Source of the DNA: Pseudooceanicola spongiae
GTDB taxonomy: Bacteria > Pseudomonadota > Alphaproteobacteria > Rhodobacterales > Rhodobacteraceae
Assembly: GCF_014899185.1 (NCBI RefSeq)
Contig: NZ_CP045201.1
Span: forward strand, 1,782,501 to 1,846,500
Direction: 5' to 3'
DNA length: 64,000 nucleotides
A program made the translations under genes and the position numbers. The notes beneath the pieces are model-generated. The model was not told where the DNA came from. It did no database searches and was given only the letters and a program-made list of their open reading frames with translations. Below, one piece after another: positions 7,881 to 16,747 of the stretch. Position 1 is the first letter of the stretch. Every line of letters begins with the position of its first letter.

Positions 7881-9279
7881 CCCGCGTCTGGTACGCCCCC
7901 TGCCCCTTGGACGCGACAACCTGACCGTCCACTACGATGGTCTGACCGCGCAGGATGGTGCGCACTGGCCAGCCGGTGATTTCCATCCCCTCGTAGGGCG
8001 TGTAATCCGAACCGTGGTGCAGGTTTTCCTGCCGGATCGTATCGGTGCGCGTCGGGTCCCACAGCGTGATATCCGCATCCGCCCCGATCACCAGCGCCCC
8101 CTTCTGCGGGTACAACCCATAGAGCTTGGCTGGATTGGTCGAGGTCAGCGCCACGAACCGCTCAAGCGAAATCCGGCCCTTGCTGACCCCTTCTGAAAAC
8201 AGGATCGGCAGTCGCGTCTCGACCCCCGGAATACCATTCGGCACCCACTTGAACGATGTCCGGGCACGGGGGTTGTCCTTGCCGGTGCCCTCGCTGTTTT
8301 CAAAGAAGAACGGGCAGTGATCCGAGGAGAAGACCTCGAAGGTGCCGTCCCTCAGCCCCTCCCAGATCGCGGCCTGACTGTCGGCGTCGCGCGGCGGCGG
8401 AGAGCAGACATACTTCGCCCCCTCAAAATCCATGTTCAGCCCCTTCAGGTCATCGCGGGTCAGGGCGATGTACTGCGGGCAGGTTTCGGCGTGCACCTTC
8501 ATGCCGCGCTTCCTGGCCCACTGGATCTGCTCCATCGGGTCGCGGCCAGAGACATGCACGATCATCACCGGCACATCGGTCAGCTGGGCATGGCTGATGG
8601 CACGGTGCGTCGCCTCACGCTCGGCAATCTGGTGATGCGCCTCGGCGTGGTAATAGGGGGCGGTCTTGCCCTGCTCCTCAAGGCGGCGAGTCATGTGCTT
8701 GATGGCATCGTGGCCCTCGGCGTGGACCATGACCAGCGCGCGTTCCCGCCGCGCCACCTCGAAAACCTCCAGCAGCTCGGCGTCGTTCAGCACCAGATCG
8801 TCATAGGTCATGAACACCTTGAACGAGGTATAGCCATCCCGCACCAGCGCCGGCAACTCCTGCCCCAGCACCTGCGGTGTCGGGTCGGAAATCACCAGAT
8901 GAAACGATACATCCGTATAGCACTGCCCCTCGGCCTTGGCGTGATAGGCGCTGACGCAGTCGCGCAGAGAGCTTCCCTTGACCTGCATCGCGAAGGGCAG
9001 AACCGTGGTATTGCCCCCCGCCGCAGCCGAGCGCGTGCCGCTCTCGAAATCATCCGCCATGACGGTGCCGTCCGAGGTCGGCTGCGCCAGATGCACATGG
9101 GCGTCGATGCCGCCGGGCAGAACCATCAGGCCGGTTGCGTCGATCTCCTCCCGCGCGCCGGTGATCTCGGCGGCGATGTCGGTGATACGGCCGTCCCTGA
9201 TGCCGATATCAGCGCGGAACCTGTCCGAGGCGGTGACGATGGTGCCCCCCCGGATCGCCAGATCATGCGGCGCGCTCAT
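7858..9279 (-). CDS. Dihydropyrimidinase/D-hydantoinase family amidohydrolase
   Basis: Binuclear-zinc cyclic amidohydrolase that opens hydantoin or dihydropyrimidine rings to N-carbamoyl acids. The metal set is visible: H61 and H63 (GGIDAHVHL), carboxylated K154 (SFKVFMTYDD), H186 (MVHAEGHD), H242 (MIVHVSGRDP) and the Asp of SSDHCPF. At 473 aa it is close to the family's usual 460-490. The last residues (TSSALA) and the TGA fall in the IS110 fragment, so the native C-terminus, which aids oligomerisation in this family, has been replaced. It is the last gene of a minus-strand operon and overlaps the PLP-enzyme stop by ATGA. With a dedicated ABC importer upstream, the substrate is probably an imported cyclic ureide or imide; identity unknown. 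Confidence 0.9.
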   Translation of the reverse strand: MSAPHDLAIRGGTIVTASDRFRADIGIRDGRITDIAAEITGAREEIDATGLMVLPGGIDAHVHLAQPTSDGTVMADDFESGTRSAAAGGNTTVLPFAMQVKGSSLRDCVSAYHAKAEGQCYTDVSFHLVISDPTPQVLGQELPALVRDGYTSFKVFMTYDDLVLNDAELLEVFEVARRERALVMVHAEGHDAIKHMTRRLEEQGKTAPYYHAEAHHQIAEREATHRAISHAQLTDVPVMIVHVSGRDPMEQIQWARKRGMKVHAETCPQYIALTRDDLKGLNMDFEGAKYVCSPPPRDADSQAAIWEGLRDGTFEVFSSDHCPFFFENSEGTGKDNPRARTSFKWVPNGIPGVETRLPILFSEGVSKGRISLERFVALTSTNPAKLYGLYPQKGALVIGADADITLWDPTRTDTIRQENLHHGSDYTPYEGMEITGWPVRTILRGQTIVVDGQVVASKGQGAYQTRGTSSALA

Positions 9280-10529
9280 GCGGCGGCGGCCTGTTGCGAG
9301 ATGATCTCGGACAGCGCCTCGGTCATCCGGTCAACCTGCGCCAGCGTATTGTAATGCACCATGGAGACACGCACCGCGCCACTGCTGTCCATCTCGCCCA
9401 GATCCTGCATCAGACGGCGAGAGTGGAAATCGCCGAAGCGGATCGCGATCTTGTAGGCATCCATCGCCTTGGCAATCGCCCCGGAATCCAGCCCCTCGAC
9501 CTTGAAGGCGATCGTGGGCACGCGGCGCTCGTCAAAGCCGAGGCCGATCACGCGGCAATCGTTGCGGGCGTCCAGCCAGCTCAGCAGGCGCTGCGACAGA
9601 ACCGCCTCCTGCGCCTGCATCGCGGCGTAGCCCGCCTCCAGCAGCTGACGCTTGTCACCCGCCCCGCCTGAGCGGCGCCCCAGTTCGGCCAGATAGTCGA
9701 CCACACCGACGGTGGAATAGGCCAGCTCATAGTTGGGGTTGCCGGGCTCCAGCTTGCCGGGCACTTTGTCCTTGCCGTAGAAATAGTGGTACTGGCCGTC
9801 CAGATCCGCCAGCAGATCGTACTTGCCATAGAGGATCGCGGTGTGCGGCCCATAGCATTTGTACAGGCTGAAGACGTAGAAATCGACATCCCAGTCCTGC
9901 ACGTCGATCGCCCGGTGCGGCGCATAGGCGACGCCATCCACGCAGAGCTTTGCGCCATGGTCGTGCACGAAAGCCGCGACCTCCTTGATCGGATTGACCC
10001 GGCCAAGGATGTTGGAGGCATGGTGCAGACAGACCAGTTTGGTGCGCGCGTTCATCAGCGGTGCGAGGTCCTCAAGCCGCATCGTCATGCTGTCCGCGTC
10101 CAGTGACCAGTTGCGGATCACCACGCCGTATTCGCGCAGCTCGTCCCAGGGGCCGATGTTGGACTCGTGATCAGCATGGCTGACGATGATCTCGTCACCG
10201 GGCTGGAACTGCCGCCGCATCGAGGCCGCAAGCGTGCGCATCAGCTGCGTTGTCGAGGGGCCGAAGACGATCTCATCCGTGCGCGCGGCATTCACCATCA
10301 CCTGCGCCGCCTCACGGCCCAGCTTCAGCCCCTCGGCGGCGGCCAGCGACACCTCGTAGCTGCCGCCGGTCTGGACGTTGCGGTGGATCAGGAATTCGTT
10401 GATCCTGTCCAGCGCGCCCTGCACGATCTGGCTGCCCCCGGCGTTGTCGAAAAACACCCAGCCGGATGCCATGCCGGGGAAATTCGACTGCACGAAGTCC
10501 ATGTCGATCACGTCTTTGGTCTCGGTCAT
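9276..10529 (-). CDS. Class V PLP-dependent enzyme, cysteine-desulfurase-like, without catalytic Cys
   Basis: Fold-type I PLP enzyme of aminotransferase class V, 417 aa. D198 (CVDGVAYAPH) should bind the pyridine nitrogen and K224 (FSLYKCYGPH) should form the Schiff base. It most resembles the cysteine-desulfurase-like subfamily (FSLYKxYGPH). The loop that carries the persulfide Cys in SufS/CsdA reads IRFGDFHSRRLMQDLG here and contains no Cys, so sulfur transfer by the usual mechanism is unlikely. It may instead be an aminotransferase, lyase or epimerase acting on the amino acid derived from the hydantoinase product. It sits 22 bp after the ABC ATPase and overlaps the hydantoinase start by ATGA, which indicates co-transcription and a shared pathway. 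Confidence 0.85.
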   Translation of the reverse strand: MTETKDVIDMDFVQSNFPGMASGWVFFDNAGGSQIVQGALDRINEFLIHRNVQTGGSYEVSLAAAEGLKLGREAAQVMVNAARTDEIVFGPSTTQLMRTLAASMRRQFQPGDEIIVSHADHESNIGPWDELREYGVVIRNWSLDADSMTMRLEDLAPLMNARTKLVCLHHASNILGRVNPIKEVAAFVHDHGAKLCVDGVAYAPHRAIDVQDWDVDFYVFSLYKCYGPHTAILYGKYDLLADLDGQYHYFYGKDKVPGKLEPGNPNYELAYSTVGVVDYLAELGRRSGGAGDKRQLLEAGYAAMQAQEAVLSQRLLSWLDARNDCRVIGLGFDERRVPTIAFKVEGLDSGAIAKAMDAYKIAIRFGDFHSRRLMQDLGEMDSSGAVRVSMVHYNTLAQVDRMTEALSEIISQQAAAA

Positions 10530-10551
10530 ATTCTGTCCTAAAATGCGTAAG

Positions 10552-11289
10552 TCAGTGGTTCAGCACGGCGCTGAGAAAGTTTCTGGTGCGGGCTTCCTGT
10601 GGTTGGCCCAGCACCTGTTCCGGCGATCCGGTTTCGATGATTTCACCGGCGTCCATGAAGATCACCCGGTCCGCCACCTGACGGGCAAAGCCCATCTCAT
10701 GCGTCACCACGATCATCGTCACACCGGTCCCGGCAAGCGATTTCATCACGTCAAGCACCTCGCCCACCATCTCCGGATCGAGGGCCGAGGTCGGCTCGTC
10801 AAACAGCAGCACCTGCGGCTCCATCGCCAGCGCACGGGCAATGGCGACGCGCTGCTGCTGACCGCCTGACAGATGCTCGGGGTACTTGTCGGCCTGTTCG
10901 GTGATGCCGACGCGGGCCAGCAGGCGGTCGGCCTGCACAGCGGCCTCGGCGCGCGTGGTGCCGCGCACCCGGCGCGGGGCCAGCATGACATTCTCGCGCA
11001 CGCTCAGATGCGGGAACAGGTTGAAACCCTGAAACACCATGCCGACCTCGGCGCGCACCTTGGCCAGCGACCGCCCTGGGATCACCGGCGTGCCATCGAC
11101 GCGGATCTCGCTCTCGGCCTCGAAATCCTCCAGCCGGTTGATACAGCGGATCAGGGTCGACTTGCCCGACCCCGACGGCCCGATGACACAGACCACCTCG
11201 CCCCGCTCGATCTCCAGATCAATGCCGCGCAGCGCCTCATAGGCGCCGTAGTATTTGCGCAGATTGCGAATGCTGATGGTGCCGCTCAT
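10552..11289 (-). CDS. Polar amino acid ABC transporter, ATP-binding protein
   Basis: GlnQ/HisP-type ATPase of 245 aa. Walker A is [11 protein letters not shown]-loop [10 protein letters not shown], signature [15 protein letters not shown], Walker [13 protein letters not shown], and the H-loop is VTHEMGFA. It energises import by the permease at 11286 and the binding protein at 12015. The start overlaps the permease stop by ATGA. Operon partners are a hydantoinase and a PLP enzyme, so the ligand is likely a modified amino acid or cyclic derivative rather than glutamine itself. Confidence 0.93.
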   Translation of the reverse strand: MSGTISIRNLRKYYGAYEALRGIDLEIERGEVVCVIGPSGSGKSTLIRCINRLEDFEAESEIRVDGTPVIPGRSLAKVRAEVGMVFQGFNLFPHLSVRENVMLAPRRVRGTTRAEAAVQADRLLARVGITEQADKYPEHLSGGQQQRVAIARALAMEPQVLLFDEPTSALDPEMVGEVLDVMKSLAGTGVTMIVVTHEMGFARQVADRVIFMDAGEIIETGSPEQVLGQPQEARTRNFLSAVLNH

Positions 11290-11960
11290 ACGCGCCTCCC
11301 CGAATTGAAACGCCGCTCAAGATAGGACACCAGCAACACCAGCGGCCACAGGAACGCGATATAGAGGATCGCCGCGCCAATCAGCGGCGACGGGTTCGCC
11401 GTCAGCGCCTGCATCTGGGTCGCCTGCTTCAAAAGGTCCGGCATCGCCACGACCGAGGCCAGAGCCGTGTCCTTGACAACGTTGATCGAATTGTTGGTCA
11501 GCGGCGGGATGACGATGCGCACCGCCTGCGGCAGCACCACATCCGTCATGGTGCGCTGCGGGCTGAGCCCGAGGGCCGAAGCCGCCTCGAACTGGCCTTT
11601 CGGGATCGCTTCGATCCCGGCGCGAAAGATCTCGGCCGTATAAGCGCCCGACACCAGCGTCAGCGCCGCCAGCGCCGAGGCAAAGGACGACAGCCGCAGC
11701 CCCAGAAACGGCAGCGCGTAGTAGATGACGATCAGCAGCACCAGCAGCGGGATCGAGCGCAGCACATCGATATACATCCGCATCGCGATGCGCACCGGCG
11801 CCACCGCATACATCCGCAGCATGGCGACGATCAGCCCGACAATCAGCCCGGCCACAATACTCGCCGCCCCCAGCTGCAGGGTCAGCCAGAGGCCCTGCAA
11901 CAGCATGGGCAGGCTGCGCTGCAGCACGGCAAGGTTCAGAAAGGTATCAAAAAAGTCCAT
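11286..11960 (-). CDS. Polar amino acid ABC transporter, permease
   Basis: Inner-membrane permease of the HisM/GlnP family, 224 aa, with about five hydrophobic segments. The family's ATPase-contact (EAA) motif is visible as [20 protein letters not shown]. Only one permease gene is present, so it probably acts as a homodimer. It lies 54 bp downstream of the binding-protein gene and overlaps the ATPase gene. Confidence 0.92.
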   Translation of the reverse strand: MDFFDTFLNLAVLQRSLPMLLQGLWLTLQLGAASIVAGLIVGLIVAMLRMYAVAPVRIAMRMYIDVLRSIPLLVLLIVIYYALPFLGLRLSSFASALAALTLVSGAYTAEIFRAGIEAIPKGQFEAASALGLSPQRTMTDVVLPQAVRIVIPPLTNNSINVVKDTALASVVAMPDLLKQATQMQALTANPSPLIGAAILYIAFLWPLVLLVSYLERRFNSGRRV

Positions 11961-12014
11961 GGGGGTCTTTCATTGGCTGGCGCGGGCCATACAGCAGGCC
12001 CGCGCCGGGTTGCA

Positions 12015-12806
12015 TCAGTCGAGCGAAGGCATCGGCAGAACCGTCGCAGTCGAAGTGGTGTCCTCCGGCATCACGCCGAACCATTTCTCATGCAGCGACG
12101 CGATGGTGCCGTCCTGTTTCAGCGCGGTCAGAACTTCGTTCACTTCGCCCGCCAACGGCGCATCCTTGGCGAACATGAAGGAGTATTTCTCGCCCGTCTC
12201 GATGCGCTGAACGACCTTCAGGCTGGGCTTGTCCTTGACGTAGTAGAGCAGCGCCGGAATATCCGAGATATAGCCGTCGATCCGCCCCGCCGTCAGGTCG
12301 AGCATCGCTGGCGACAGCCCCTCATACCGCTTGATGTCGGCAAAGCCGTACTCAGCGCTGTGCTCGGTCGCCCACATGTCTCCGGTGGAGCCGGTGTCGA
12401 CACCGATCACCTTGCCGCTCATCTCGTCCAGCGAGGCCGGGCCATTGGCGGTGACGGTCAGCGACTGGTCGCTGTCGTAGTAGGGCTGCGCGAAGGTCAC
12501 CGATTCCAGGCGCTTGTCGGTGATGGTGATCGACGACATCGCGACGTCGATGCGCCCAGACTGCACGGCCGAGAACAGGCCGTTGAACGGAATATTGACG
12601 ATTTCAACATCGTCGCCCAGCTTTTCGGCGACGGCATCGATCAGATCGACCTCAAAACCCGTGAAGGCACCGGTGTCATCCTGAAATTCCCACGGCACGT
12701 TGCCGATATTTGCGCCGACCTGAAGCGTGTCCGCCGCAGCCGCGCCCGCAAAAGCCGCCATCGCAACGAGCGAAATTGCGGCGAGTGGTCCTGTTTTTCT
12801 GATCAT
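12015..12806 (-). CDS. ABC transporter substrate-binding protein (family 3)
   Basis: Periplasmic solute-binding protein of 263 aa. Residues 1-25 form a signal peptide (IRKTGPLAAISLVAMAAFAG then AAAADT). The mature domain has the family 3 pattern: PWEFQDDTGAFTGFEVDLIDAVA, then IPFNGLFSAVQSGRIDVAMSS, TFAQPYYDS, and GVDTGSTGDMW. It is the first gene of the hydantoinase operon and divergent from a FadR-type regulator, with a strong palindrome between them. The PFNGLFSAVQSGRIDV segment is typical for this family; ligand identity cannot be inferred. Confidence 0.92.
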   Translation of the reverse strand: MIRKTGPLAAISLVAMAAFAGAAAADTLQVGANIGNVPWEFQDDTGAFTGFEVDLIDAVAEKLGDDVEIVNIPFNGLFSAVQSGRIDVAMSSITITDKRLESVTFAQPYYDSDQSLTVTANGPASLDEMSGKVIGVDTGSTGDMWATEHSAEYGFADIKRYEGLSPAMLDLTAGRIDGYISDIPALLYYVKDKPSLKVVQRIETGEKYSFMFAKDAPLAGEVNEVLTALKQDGTIASLHEKWFGVMPEDTTSTATVLPMPSLD

Positions 12807-12849
12807 TGAGTGGTTTTCCCTGTTGGTAGTGGTTTTTTATCGCCAAACT

Positions 12850-12867
12850 GGTCAGACCGGTCTGACC
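12850..12867. promoter_or_regulatory. FadR-type GntR operator palindrome
   Basis: Perfect 18-bp palindrome GGTCAGACC-GGTCTGACC in the 170-bp spacer between the ABC operon and the divergent GntR gene. It contains two overlapping TGGTCNGACC/GGTCNGACCGG cores of the kind bound by FadR-subfamily GntR proteins. A third half-like run (GACCA, GGACC) follows to about 12885. It is well placed to repress both divergent transcripts. Confidence 0.75.
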
Positions 12868-12976
12868 GGTACGACCAATCTGGACCATGACAGAGGCCGC
12901 CGATCAAGGCTTGATGTTTGGTCACGGGAAAATTTGCCGCTATACGATCCCTTACCGCTGCTTTGAAAGGCACTTC

Positions 12977-13672
12977 ATGGAGCCACCTTCCAACAAGGAT
13001 CCCGTCACCCAGACCATCGCCCGGCAGCTGCAGGAGATGATCCGCTCTGGTGCGCTGGCCAAGGACCAGAAGATTCCGCCGCAACGGGCCTTGTCCGAAC
13101 AGCTCGGCGTATCACGCGCCTCGCTGCGCGAAGCCCTGCTGACGCTGGAAACCCTCGGCCTGGTCAAGACCTACCCGGCGCGCGGCACCTTCGTGCTCGG
13201 CACCCAAGCCAAGCCCGCCGCAACGGAGCCGTGGCGCTTCGTGTCGCAATACAGCATCCTCGACGTGTTCCAGTCCCGCCTGCTGATCGAGGGAGAGCTC
13301 TGCCGCCTCGCCTGCCCGCTGGTCACACCTGAGGTCGCCAACGCGCTGGAGCAGGCCAACCGCGATTTCGAAGGTGCCTGGCGCGACGGCGATCTGGTCA
13401 GCCATGTCGAGGCCGACCTCGCCTTTCACGCTCTGATCGCCGAGACCTGCCCCAACGAGATGATGAAATCGCTCTACCGCTCGGTGCGCGAGATGCTGAC
13501 CGAAAGCCAGCGCGTGCCCATTCCCAATACCGCCGTCGCGCGGATGGAGGCCTCGATACAAGAGCATCACGTCATCCTGCAGGCCCTGACGCAGAACACC
13601 CCCGATGCCGCCGCAGAAGCTATGCGCGCCCATGTCCGCAACACCGCGGCCTGCGCCGGCTACATTGTCTGA
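12977..13672 (+). CDS. GntR-family regulator, FadR subfamily
   Basis: 231-aa regulator. Residues ~10-75 are the GntR winged HTH (TIARQLQEMIRSGALAKDQK, then LSEQLGVSRASLREALLTLETLGLV), and the rest is an all-helical FCD effector domain with the metal-binding Asp/His pattern (ADLAFHALIAETCPN, IQEHHVILQAL). Such proteins usually respond to a carboxylate or amino acid and repress adjacent catabolic and uptake genes. The ATG at 12977 has GAAAGG 6 nt upstream; a longer reading frame from 12887 lacks a ribosome binding site and adds non-family residues. It is divergent from the hydantoinase/ABC operon and very likely its regulator. Confidence 0.92.
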   Translation: MEPPSNKDPVTQTIARQLQEMIRSGALAKDQKIPPQRALSEQLGVSRASLREALLTLETLGLVKTYPARGTFVLGTQAKPAATEPWRFVSQYSILDVFQSRLLIEGELCRLACPLVTPEVANALEQANRDFEGAWRDGDLVSHVEADLAFHALIAETCPNEMMKSLYRSVREMLTESQRVPIPNTAVARMEASIQEHHVILQALTQNTPDAAAEAMRAHVRNTAACAGYIV

Positions 13673-13684
13673 CGCGGGAGGGGG

Positions 13685-14419
13685 TCACTCCAGCGGCGCC
13701 AGCGGGCGTGGCCCCATCGTCTGCAACAGATGTTCGCGCAGCGTGGCGACGTGGCTGTTGCGTTGGGTGATCGCCTCGAAAACTTCGGGGGCATCGTCGC
13801 GCACCATGGCCAGCGCCTCGGCAAACAGGTCATAGCTTTTGGTGCGGATCGTCGGCCGTTCGCCCCATGTCTGCACTGCGTGGGCCAGCAGATGGATCAA
13901 CCCCTGAGACATGGCCGCCTGCCGGTCATGCTCCTCCGGGGTGGTCACGATGACGTCGAGCTTCAGGCCCCGCCGCAAAAACACCGCCAGCCGCCGCCAA
14001 CCTTTGCCCTGCAGCGGGCAGAGCACGATCTGTAGCCCCGCCACGCCCATTCGCCCGCTGGCTGGTCCAAACATCGGGTGGGTTGCCAGAATCTCCACCC
14101 CCTCCGGTAGCATCGCCTGCATCAGACGCGCCGGTTCCTCCTTGATCGAACAGACATCCACCACCATCTGCCCGGCCCGCAAATGCGGCGCGATTTCCCT
14201 CAGGCACTCCGCCACCGCCTGAACCGGCACTGCCAGAATAACGATGTCGCCGCAAATCTCCTGTGGCCCCGTCAGAAACCGGACCTGCGCAGGAGTCTGG
14301 CCCGGTGGCAGGCCCCGATCATAGACGCTGACCGCGCAATGCAGCGCGAGATGCGCGGCGATCATCCGGCCAAAGGCGCCGAAACCGACAATCGTGACAG
14401 ATGTGGAGTGTGAGAGCAT
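13685..14419 (-). CDS. Prephenate/arogenate dehydrogenase-like protein (TyrA family)
   Basis: 244-aa NAD(P)-dependent dehydrogenase. The Rossmann loop is VTIVGFGAFGRMIA; further TyrA landmarks are VVDVCSIKEEP and ILATHPMFGPASG (catalytic His in the THPMFGP region), and the helical dimerisation part follows (AMSQGLIHLLAH). In TyrA this reaction makes 4-hydroxyphenylpyruvate or tyrosine. The ATG at 14419 has AGGATC upstream; longer frames add unrelated residues. It converges on the GntR gene with only 12 bp between stop codons. Because it lies in the island rather than an aromatic operon, it may be an accessory copy or act on another arogenate-like compound. Confidence 0.85.
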   Translation of the reverse strand: MLSHSTSVTIVGFGAFGRMIAAHLALHCAVSVYDRGLPPGQTPAQVRFLTGPQEICGDIVILAVPVQAVAECLREIAPHLRAGQMVVDVCSIKEEPARLMQAMLPEGVEILATHPMFGPASGRMGVAGLQIVLCPLQGKGWRRLAVFLRRGLKLDVIVTTPEEHDRQAAMSQGLIHLLAHAVQTWGERPTIRTKSYDLFAEALAMVRDDAPEVFEAITQRNSHVATLREHLLQTMGPRPLAPLE

Positions 14420-14735
14420 GATCCTGATCCTGGGAAACCGGCCAGAGTCACATGCTGATGATGGTGAACCGCTGACCTGTGACAGCGGTGAACACGTAAA
14501 TGGTCCGCTACCTATGGCAGCGGATAATAAAGCGTCGCGACGGGGAGTGCGCAAAACATCATGGGCCTCACCTAGCGCGCATCTGCCCCTCAGGTCAACG
14601 CAAGCTTTGCCACGTGTGCGTCAATCCACACGCCTTAACCCGGGCCTTGCCCCGCACTGCCTTGCCGACGCTCTTCCCACGCTCAGCGTCGTGACCTGCT
14701 GATGTCAGTGCATAACCGGTCGCTTCGCCAACAGT
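14420..14735. other. Non-coding spacer upstream of TyrA-like gene
   Basis: No supported gene. It should contain the minus-strand promoter of the TyrA-like gene. Short open frames lack ribosome binding sites and motifs. The left-hand end of the broken AAA-ATPase gene is nearby, and some of this sequence may be its decayed 3' part. Confidence 0.45.
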
Positions 14736-15248
14736 TCAGCACGGTCCTGCATGCGGTTTGAACTCCGCAAGCGCGGCATCCGCCCGGCAGAAACGGTTAG
14801 CTGGATAGCGTCGGACATGGCGTCGAGGACCATTTCCGGTTTTTTCCAGTTCACCAATGATCACAACAGGCCCTGCATGACGCTCGCGCAGAGCGGTCTG
14901 TATCAGCTTACCAGGGCGCGCGCTGCCCCAGCCGCGTTGTGTCCCGACCAAGGAGCCTCCCGCAGGTTCCCCCGCGGCATCACTGCGCGTGGTGGGCACG
15001 TCGAGAGGATGCGCCAAGCGGCGCGCCCAGAAGCTCTTCCCGATCCCAGGCGACCCCACCAGCGCAAGAGGATTGAACCGCAGACCGGGCAGCCCTTCAC
15101 AAGCAGAGGCCCTCAGGCCATGCGAGAAGACGTCCTTTGCCTGGGCCATCCAAGGCATTTCTTCTTGAAGAGCCGCCGCGATCTCGTCCGCCTCATGTTC
15201 CGTCATGATCCGTGCAATTGGCTGACCGTCGCGCAGAGGCGTCAACAT
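14736..15248 (-). pseudogene. Broken AAA-type ATPase
   Basis: The frame keeps an N-terminal region and a Walker A (NPLALVGSPGIGKSFWARRLA), then AAGEPAGGSLVGTQRGWGSA and VVIIGELEKTG. In related Lon-like AAA proteins the last stretch is the Walker B with an acidic pair (DExEK); here it reads GELEK. After that the frame loses similarity (basic, Pro/Arg-rich) and stops, so the sensor and lid parts are missing. A frameshift plus 3' loss is the best explanation. It lies within the decayed island. Confidence 0.6.
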
Positions 15249-15479
15249 CGCCTCGTCTCGTTATGGCAGATGCCTAGTGCCGGTCGATTTTTGCAGGAGC
15301 TCCAGATAGCGAATGACCCGACGTTTGATCCCGGTATCGGCGTCGGAGGTCAGGTCATAAAAGCTCTGTGTGTTCCCGTTCATCCTGTCGGGTTCACGGC
15401 GGTACAGGTCCATCTCGGCCCTTGCATCGGATAGGGTCATATTTCGTGTTGCCCGGTTTCAGAGAAGAGCGGACGCTGG

Positions 15480-16225
15480 ATGTGGCTGCAGCATTATCCC
15501 ATGTCGACTGTTCGGAGTGCGGACGAAGCTGCCGTTGCACCTCTGCCATTTCTAGCTTTTTATCCGGCAAGACAGGCGGGAGAGGAACATGAACCTTTGG
15601 CCGGAACAGTCGGCTCCGAGGTCTGGCCGGTGCTATCCGAACGAGAACGCCTCGCCATTCTAGGCGACATCGGGCGCACGATTGCAGAGGTCCAGGCCGT
15701 CGATCCCGGTGAGTTGCTTGAGATGCAGCCGATCTGGCCCGACGTCATCAAACGTCAGGCCGAAGGATGTATCAAGCGGCATAGTCGACAGGGCTTGGAG
15801 GCGCCCCTATTGGCCGATCTGCCAGCCTTCTACAGGCGGTGCCTTCAGTACTGCCGGCAGACGTGCAGCCGGTTATCCTCCCCGGGGAATGGATTCCAGA
15901 AAATCTGCTTCTGACAGAAACGTCCGATGGCTGGCAGCTCACCGCGGTCATCGACTTAAGCGACGTGATGACAGGCTGGCGCGAATACGATCTCCTGGGA
16001 CCGAGCGCCTTCATGTGCGCGGGCGTCCCCGACCGCCTCCGGGCATTCCTTGAAGGCTATGGTGTGCCCGCAGAGGACTATGACGATGCGATGCGCCGAC
16101 GCTTGACGACGCTGATGATGCTCCATGGGGCGAGTGACATGCGGGGCATCGCAATCACTGAATGGCAGTCTTCCGTCAGAAAGCTAGAGGATCTTGAAGA
16201 CCTGATCTGGCCCAAGACGCCGTAA
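15480..16225 (+). pseudogene. Frameshifted APH-type phosphotransferase
   Basis: Two overlapping frames together make one aminoglycoside-phosphotransferase-like protein. The first (15480-15914) carries the N-lobe end and hinge (ERERLAILGDIGRTIAEVQA, DLPAFYRRCLQ). The second (15839-16225) carries the C-lobe (VILPGEWIPENLLLTE, VIDLSDVMTGWREYDLLGP). A shift near 15839-15860 separates them. The catalytic loop, normally HGDLHPEN, reads PGEWIPEN, so the His and the base Asp are lost, while the metal-binding Asp of VIDLSD remains. The very N-terminal nucleotide-binding part is not recognisable. Inactive by both frame and active-site evidence. Confidence 0.72.
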
Positions 16226-16747
16226 GCACCAACCGTCATGACTGGCAACTTTGCGCTCGGAAGCAGAATTGCGGCAGCGCGGCACCCATGGAAGCACGCA
16301 GAGCCGCTTCTGTGATCACATCAGCGGGCCGCAGCCAACCCAAACGCGACAGTCACGCCAAGCGCATCGATAGCTACGCCGCAGCCATGCGATCCCGCGC
16401 CATAATTCCGGAAAGCTGACACTCGGCACGCCTCTACGGCGATCGATGACGCTGCAGACCGCTCTACCGGAAGAGATGCGCAGATCTGGGTGAAGATAAT
16501 GCCGCGAGTGCATATTTCAGCGATCTGTCACTCGTGACACCTTGCCACAATGAACTCGCGGAATAGGTTCTGGCCAGCCGTCAGGACTAAGCCCCCACAA
16601 TCAGTGGAGATTTCACTGTCGATCCGTTCTGGCAGGCGAAAGCCATCCTACAAGGCTACCACCAATTGCTAAAACAGCACATGAGGTCATGAGATCACCC
16701 AGAGCATAAGTAAAACCGTTCCAGATGATCGTGAGAATTGTGTTCAG
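16226..16747. other. Gene-free, degenerate island sequence
   Basis: No supported gene in this 522 bp. It contains a 75-nt stretch (16408-16482) similar to one at 19676-19750. Open frames on the minus strand are rich in Arg, Trp and Cys without motifs and look like noise. The right end must contain expression signals for the UvrA paralogue if that gene is transcribed on its own. Confidence 0.45.
16408..16482 (+). repeat. Diverged island repeat, copy 1
   Basis: Matches 19676-19750 in direct orientation at 57 of 75 positions by hand alignment without gaps, with both ends best conserved (GAAAGCTGAC and AGAGATGCGCA). The two copies flank the UvrA paralogue. Function unknown; neither copy is in a credible gene. 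Confidence 0.55.

Noticed and set aside
12887..12976. N-terminal extension of the GntR regulator
   Set aside because: No ribosome binding site and it would begin just after the operator palindrome; the ATG at 12977 follows GAAAGG and gives a normal GntR start.
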